Positions 59,850 to 64,000 of a stretch of 64,000 bases of DNA are shown here, one piece after another (the first letter of the stretch is position 1; every line of letters starts with the position of its first letter). Made by a program: the position numbers and the translations under genes. This stretch comes from Mimachlamys varia. Lineage: Eukaryota > Mollusca > Bivalvia > Pectinida > Pectinidae. The notes beneath the pieces were generated by a model, which ran no database searches, was not told where the DNA came from, and saw only the letters and a program-made list of their open reading frames with translations. The stretch is taken from contig OX392536.1 of assembly GCA_947623455.1 (NCBI GenBank), positions 30,509,465-30,573,464 on the forward strand. Direction: 5' to 3'.

Positions 59850-60625
59850 TTTTGTTTAATTTGTGTGACATCAGTTTAGTGTTATCTGTCTTCATTTAAT
59901 GTTTTTCTATTAAGAATACTGATGTCTAATAATTATCTTTTGGTGCTGTATTAAATATGTATTACTCTAACATGTATGAATAGAAACTTAATTTTAGTAT
60001 CAATATGCTTTTAATAATTCGATTAAGGAGATTTATTTCGCAAATTAAATATTTCAATTACTATTTTTCATTTATTGAATCTAAAAATAAATATCTAATG
60101 ATCATTTTCTATTACTTAAAGCTGTATTTTTATGAAAATATTTTATTAATTTCATTACTGAGTTTAGTATCATGTCTACAAATCAAATGAGTTGACATTC
60201 TTAGTTGAAACAGACTATAACCTAAACTTCAAAGGATTTCCTATATAAACACCTTTCTTTCAAGTTACCAGAGTTGGTGTTCGGGGAATGAGCCATAGGT
60301 ATACATTATCACCTTTATTATTAGTATACACATGTATTGACAGCTCTATATCAGACAGTTCATCCTCGGGTCATTATATGACCCACAGTGAGCGTTTCTA
60401 AACTACATGTAATGACCAGACTCCAAAGTAAAATGTCCGTCTTTATGTTTATAACATTGAAGCAGGAAGTATCCGGTAACTTCCTATTGGCATGTCTTAC
60501 GTCAAACCTGTGGCTGACATGGGAGGATGCATCCCCCTCATCCCCTGCTGGCCTAAATCCGATACCATCTAGATCTTAATCCGTTTGTGCTATATAAGCA
60601 ATCCACCCACCAAGTTGTGAACACA
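59850..60625. other. Intergenic, nothing recognised
   Basis: AT-rich; no supported feature. Confidence 0.35.
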
Positions 60626-60633
60626 GAACAAAC

Positions 60634-60881
60634 CACAGGGACCTGAGAATTTGTTACAGCTAGTTTTGGACCTGAACGAGGGTGTTTATAGTACAAAAAA
60701 TAATGTAGTTTTACACTTTTGGTGGGTTTAGATAAATTTTCGATAGAAATACCCCCTCAATGGTCATAAAGGCTAAAGGGTGCAAAGTTTTCGATGTCGA
60801 AAAAACTACCAAACTTAAAATTACTTAAAACATCCTCGTTTAGGTTCAAAACTAGCTGTAACAAATTCTCAGGTCCCTGTG
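60634..60881. mobile_element. hAT-like MITE, 248 bp, 8-bp TSD
   Basis: CACAGGGACCTGAGAATTTG end with its exact complement at the other end. GAACAAAC and GAACAAAG flank it (7 of 8 match). Confidence 0.75.
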
Positions 60882-61299
60882 GAACAAAGCACTTAAATAA
60901 TCAAATTATGAAATACATAGATAATTTAATACCGTAATGATGTTTATAGAATATTATAATAATACAACGAGAGTCTCACATTTACGTCCCTGGTCTAAGT
61001 CAGTGGTTTTAGTAATTAATAAACAGAAAATCGGAAAAGGAAAAACAAAACAAACAAATAACAGAATTGTATATTATTGATATTCTGACAGACAAGTACA
61101 TATATATATTTACATACTTTAACGTAAATCAATGTCCTTTAATTAATGCCAGGTAATCAGATTTTTGAAATTTTAGCTGATTCGGGTGTACGTACGTCGG
61201 AAACCATTGACCAGATGTTTATCACACGTAGACATTACATAGACATGTGTGAATGTGTCGATAACGGTAAATACACACAATGGCCATGGCTTTAGGTCG

Positions 61300-61590
61300 T
61301 TATACACGGGGTCCTTGTGTGTACAAGTCGTGTCCACTGTTGACCCTATTCCTGAGTGGTCTATCGGGTCTTATGTAACATCTACCGTTATATTCATGTA
61401 CTATCGACTGGATGAGGTTACATAGGTTTACATCACAGCGTCCAGTCCAGCGCTGACCACAACAAATTAGGTAGCACCCGTTCGGACACGTCATACCATG
61501 GTCAGTACGTATGTACCGACTAATCGCCCGAAGAACTCGTAAACTGTACGGAACCGTGCTACATACAACCGGCACTTTAGCTGTTGCGGA
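61300..61590 (-). CDS. Unassigned cysteine-rich open frame
   Basis: About 95 codons, open from about 61590, with eight Cys including MTCPNGCYLICCG and GRCDVNLC. A possible acceptor (CCGCAACAG) sits just before, so it could be an exon of a secreted protein. There is no ATG near the start, no family match that I know, and no donor or second exon that I can place. It may be chance. Confidence 0.25.
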   Translation of the reverse strand, partial: SATAKVPVVCSTVPYSLRVLRAISRYIRTDHGMTCPNGCYLICCGQRWTGRCDVNLCNLIQSIVHEYNGRCYIRPDRPLRNRVNSGHDLYTQGPRV

Positions 61591-62729
61591 ATTACATTAA
61601 TATTGGTAAATAAGGTAAGTCAATGATGTATGCTGTGTTGTTTGTAAGGTTGTTTATATGTATATTATTTTAAGCCTGTGATGACTGTAATAACGATCAT
61701 AGGCTAATTATATAAAAGCACAGGGACACGTTACGATGCACTATAGACTATGTATTAGAGCCATATGTTTATACTTCCTTAACGTAACGTTTCTCTGTGT
61801 ACAGTCCGAGGATGCTTACCCATATTTATAACATTTAACGTATTAAAAAAAGTGGGGTATTTCTAAATACATTTTGTAGTTTCTGGTAACTCTTTAGAGT
61901 GGCTTGAATCATATGTTTAACATATATGTATGTATTTTAAGGAAAGTATTAATTTAATGAATCTGATATATGAAAATAAGCTTTTTCATGAAAATAAAAA
62001 TCCATCCGTAGTTGTTCTATGACATCGCAAATCCAAAAACATACAATATTTCAAATGTTTCTCGGTGTATCAACTGTTTATAAACGTACATGTTATCATT
62101 ATATTACCGCCGGGCAATGCTATGCGTCACTGGTACAGAGGTCTGCTGGGCACAGACCTATGTCACTATGAAATGATTGCGACAATAAGGCTGAAGACTA
62201 TACATCTGTGACACAGACGTCACGGATACTTCTTCATATCAAATATAAGATTAGGATAACAATCCAAGCCTATGGCTCTCGGCTATTTAAAACATCGGCC
62301 ACAGTGGCCTTTAAATATACAATATTGCCCATATAAGTCCGTAATCCCAAATATCAACACGTTATTGAGAAGATTAATTACTTTGATCACTATGACCTTG
62401 AAAGTAGGTAAACTGTGAATATCAAGTTCGTTCGTAAACTTTGTTTATATCACGACGCCTGCCCAACGATTCTTCAAAATGAGCCGTTTGCAGTGTTTTT
62501 ATATTTGACCATGTGAAAAGTAGGTTGAGGTCATTTTCATTCGCAAACATTGTTGGGCTAGTATCAACTAATAATAAATAAGTAATAGTAACTACACTGT
62601 AATAAGTGGTAACTAAAAATGTCCCTCCAGGGCTTCCGTAAGCTCAATCCTAAGAATCGAAGTCAGCAGCCAAATTAATCATCCTCAATATCCAGGGATT
62701 TCTCTCACCTGCATTCTTTTATGCCTAGG

Positions 62730-63240
62730 TCACACATCCACGGACTTGACGCCGGATTAGCTACGAATATGATCCGGCACCATTCGTGGCAATCTGTATT
62801 GGTCCGTAGCTTTGTGTGGTATTAAAGCCGTAGTCATACGGTAGTAGTATTTGTATATGAGCGACAATTTTTTAACATGTTCAAAGTTTGACCATGGATC
62901 AAACAACCGTAGTAAATCTAACCGTATTAGAACGTTCTGATCCGTATCAGGCCTTAGTAATCCGTACCTATCAATAATATTAGTGACACAACTTGTTTGC
63001 TAAGGATATAATACGGTTTGTTACGATAAGGCAAGATCTCGTTACGTTGCATTGTGGTTCGCTCTGTGGCCGTTCATACTATTCCGTTTTAGACCGTTCT
63101 TATTCGTACTAACCCTAATTATACTGTAGCAAACCGCTGCCTGTCCGCAGTGCAGACGCCCTGATACGTGTCGTTTCCGTATAAACCGTATCATGTCCAT
63201 ATTAAACAATGTCGTACCGTTATAATCCGTACTTCTCATG
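62730..63240. repeat. Region rich in CCGTA/TACGG words
   Basis: Irregular recurrence of CCGTA, CCGTAT and TACGG across about 500 bp, unlike the surrounding AT-rich DNA. No fixed period. Confidence 0.4.
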
Positions 63241-63455
63241 TCGCCAAAGTGTCCCTTTCCTGCATTATCCTTGGTATATTCGTCAACACTCCTGGAATAT
63301 GTTATGGCAAAACTGAAGGCTCCGTGTGAGCCACCTTCTTGATTGTGCAAGAAGATTTGTCCTCGACTCTTGATGTACATCAAAAGGTTGTCGTGGTCAT
63401 ATAACGATAAAGATTGACAGGCTTTGAAGTCGGTTGCGGTTCCTTGGATTGGATT
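63042..63455 (-). CDS. Unassigned open frame, possible exon
   Basis: Open from just below a TAA near 63457. The first 65 or so residues look protein-like: FKACQSLSLYDHDNLLMYIK, then GQIFLHNQEGGSHGAFSFAI and DEYTKDNAGKGHFGD. The later part lies in CCGTA-rich DNA and looks less coding. I could not place splice sites or recognise the family. It may be an exon or an exon remnant. Confidence 0.3.
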   Translation of the reverse strand, partial: NPIQGTATDFKACQSLSLYDHDNLLMYIKSRGQIFLHNQEGGSHGAFSFAITYSRSVDEYTKDNAGKGHFGDMRSTDYNGTTLFNMDMIRFIRKRHVSGRLHCGQAAVCYSIIRVSTNKNGLKRNSMNGHRANHNAT

Positions 63456-63487
63456 GTTTTACCTGAGCGTGCCTTCAGTTTTGCCTT

Positions 63488-63605
63488 GACATATTCCAGG
63501 GGTGTAGAGAGCGTAGCTAAGTGTAACCCCTGGATGTCAAGGATGACCATAATTTTATCCTCGATATCCAGAGTGTAACACTCATCTACGCCCGCTACAC
63601 CATAT
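63488..63605. repeat. Foldback element related to 2740-3085
   Basis: Inverted arms: CCAGGGGTGTAGAGAGCGTAG and on through CTGGATGTCAAGGAT, against ATCCTCGATATCCAGAGTG, then CATCTACGCCCGCTACACC. Shares CTCGATATCCAG and ATCTACGC with the left-end array. Confidence 0.65.
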
Positions 63606-63931
63606 TATCAAATTTGGTTATAACTTAACTAGTGGTTTTACAAATAAGAAGCTTTAATCATAAAGCTGAAAATATTCATTTGGACAATTTTTATGGCCCA
63701 AACAGACACCCGGCCCTCAGCTAATTGCGGATGATGATTTTCCCTCTCCACTTGCCGTAGATCATTGCTTTCATGTTTGATCAAACCCAAAATGCCGTAG
63801 AAAGTCCCATATTGGCACCATTCCTTTATATAGGAGGTGTTAATGAGTTTATTTGCATTACAAGTGTTTTATACATGATGATGTGCGTTGGTATCGCTTG
63901 GTGTTAATCACTTTTCTCATTTACTTTACAG

Positions 63932-64000
63932 ACCTGAGAGAAGGCTCTACATTGCTGACGACAGTGGCACCAGCGTAAGCCGTACTATCGTCCAAGAGAC
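63932..64000 (+). CDS. Possible exon cut by the right edge
   Basis: A good acceptor (CTCATTTACTTTACAG) ends at 63931, and one frame is then open to the edge, reading PERRLYIADDSG. Too short to identify. Confidence 0.35.

Overview
The window is nuclear DNA of an animal, most likely a bivalve or other mollusc. The organism call is inference. It rests on AT-rich DNA, small exons with GT-AG introns, metazoan CDC25 and Deltex-type genes, jockey/CR1-type LINEs, tRNA-headed SINEs, many foldback and MITE elements, and hammerhead-ribozyme repeats of a kind known from invertebrates. Most of the 64 kb is introns, transposon debris and minisatellites; conventional coding sequence is only a few kb.

Layout. 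1-580 (-) is an exon of an unrecognised basic Pro/Arg/Ser-rich protein that runs off the left edge. 0.7-18 kb has no confident gene. It carries dispersed repeats, a hammerhead array (7.2-7.5 kb), TTAA-flanked MITEs and two other TIR elements (10.4 and 16.3 kb). 18.25-19.82 kb is a C-tract minisatellite. 20.3-21.4 kb is a cluster of foldbacks and MITEs with clear target-site duplications (TSDs). 21.6-24.8 kb (+) is a complete DTX3-like E3 ubiquitin ligase (RING plus Deltex C-terminal domain). A minisatellite grown from its exon-intron junction fills its last intron.

26.5-54.0 kb is a tail-to-tail inverted duplication of a CDC25 phosphatase gene. The right copy (52799 to 46536, -) has eight coding exons, a predicted 344-residue product and the catalytic HCEFSSER loop. 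The left copy (27899 to 31003, +) keeps seven exons with intact splice sites but has lost nearly all of the exon that carries the catalytic cysteine. A block of about 317 bp upstream of both copies is nearly identical and may be the promoter. The 15.5 kb between them holds two LINEs: a broken one on - with a 14-copy 29-bp minisatellite inside it, and one on + with a 582-codon RT frame. It also holds roughly 600-bp diverged tandem units, SINEs and a 74-bp-arm palindrome.

54-64 kb has no confident gene. It holds another minisatellite, a 9-bp-TSD MITE inserted into it, a hAT-like MITE, a LINE fragment, two unassigned open frames on the - strand, and a possible partial exon at the right edge.

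Most notable: the hammerhead array, two minisatellites that multiply splice sites, and the CDC25 pair with one catalytically disarmed copy. All calls come from reading the sequence; no searches were run.
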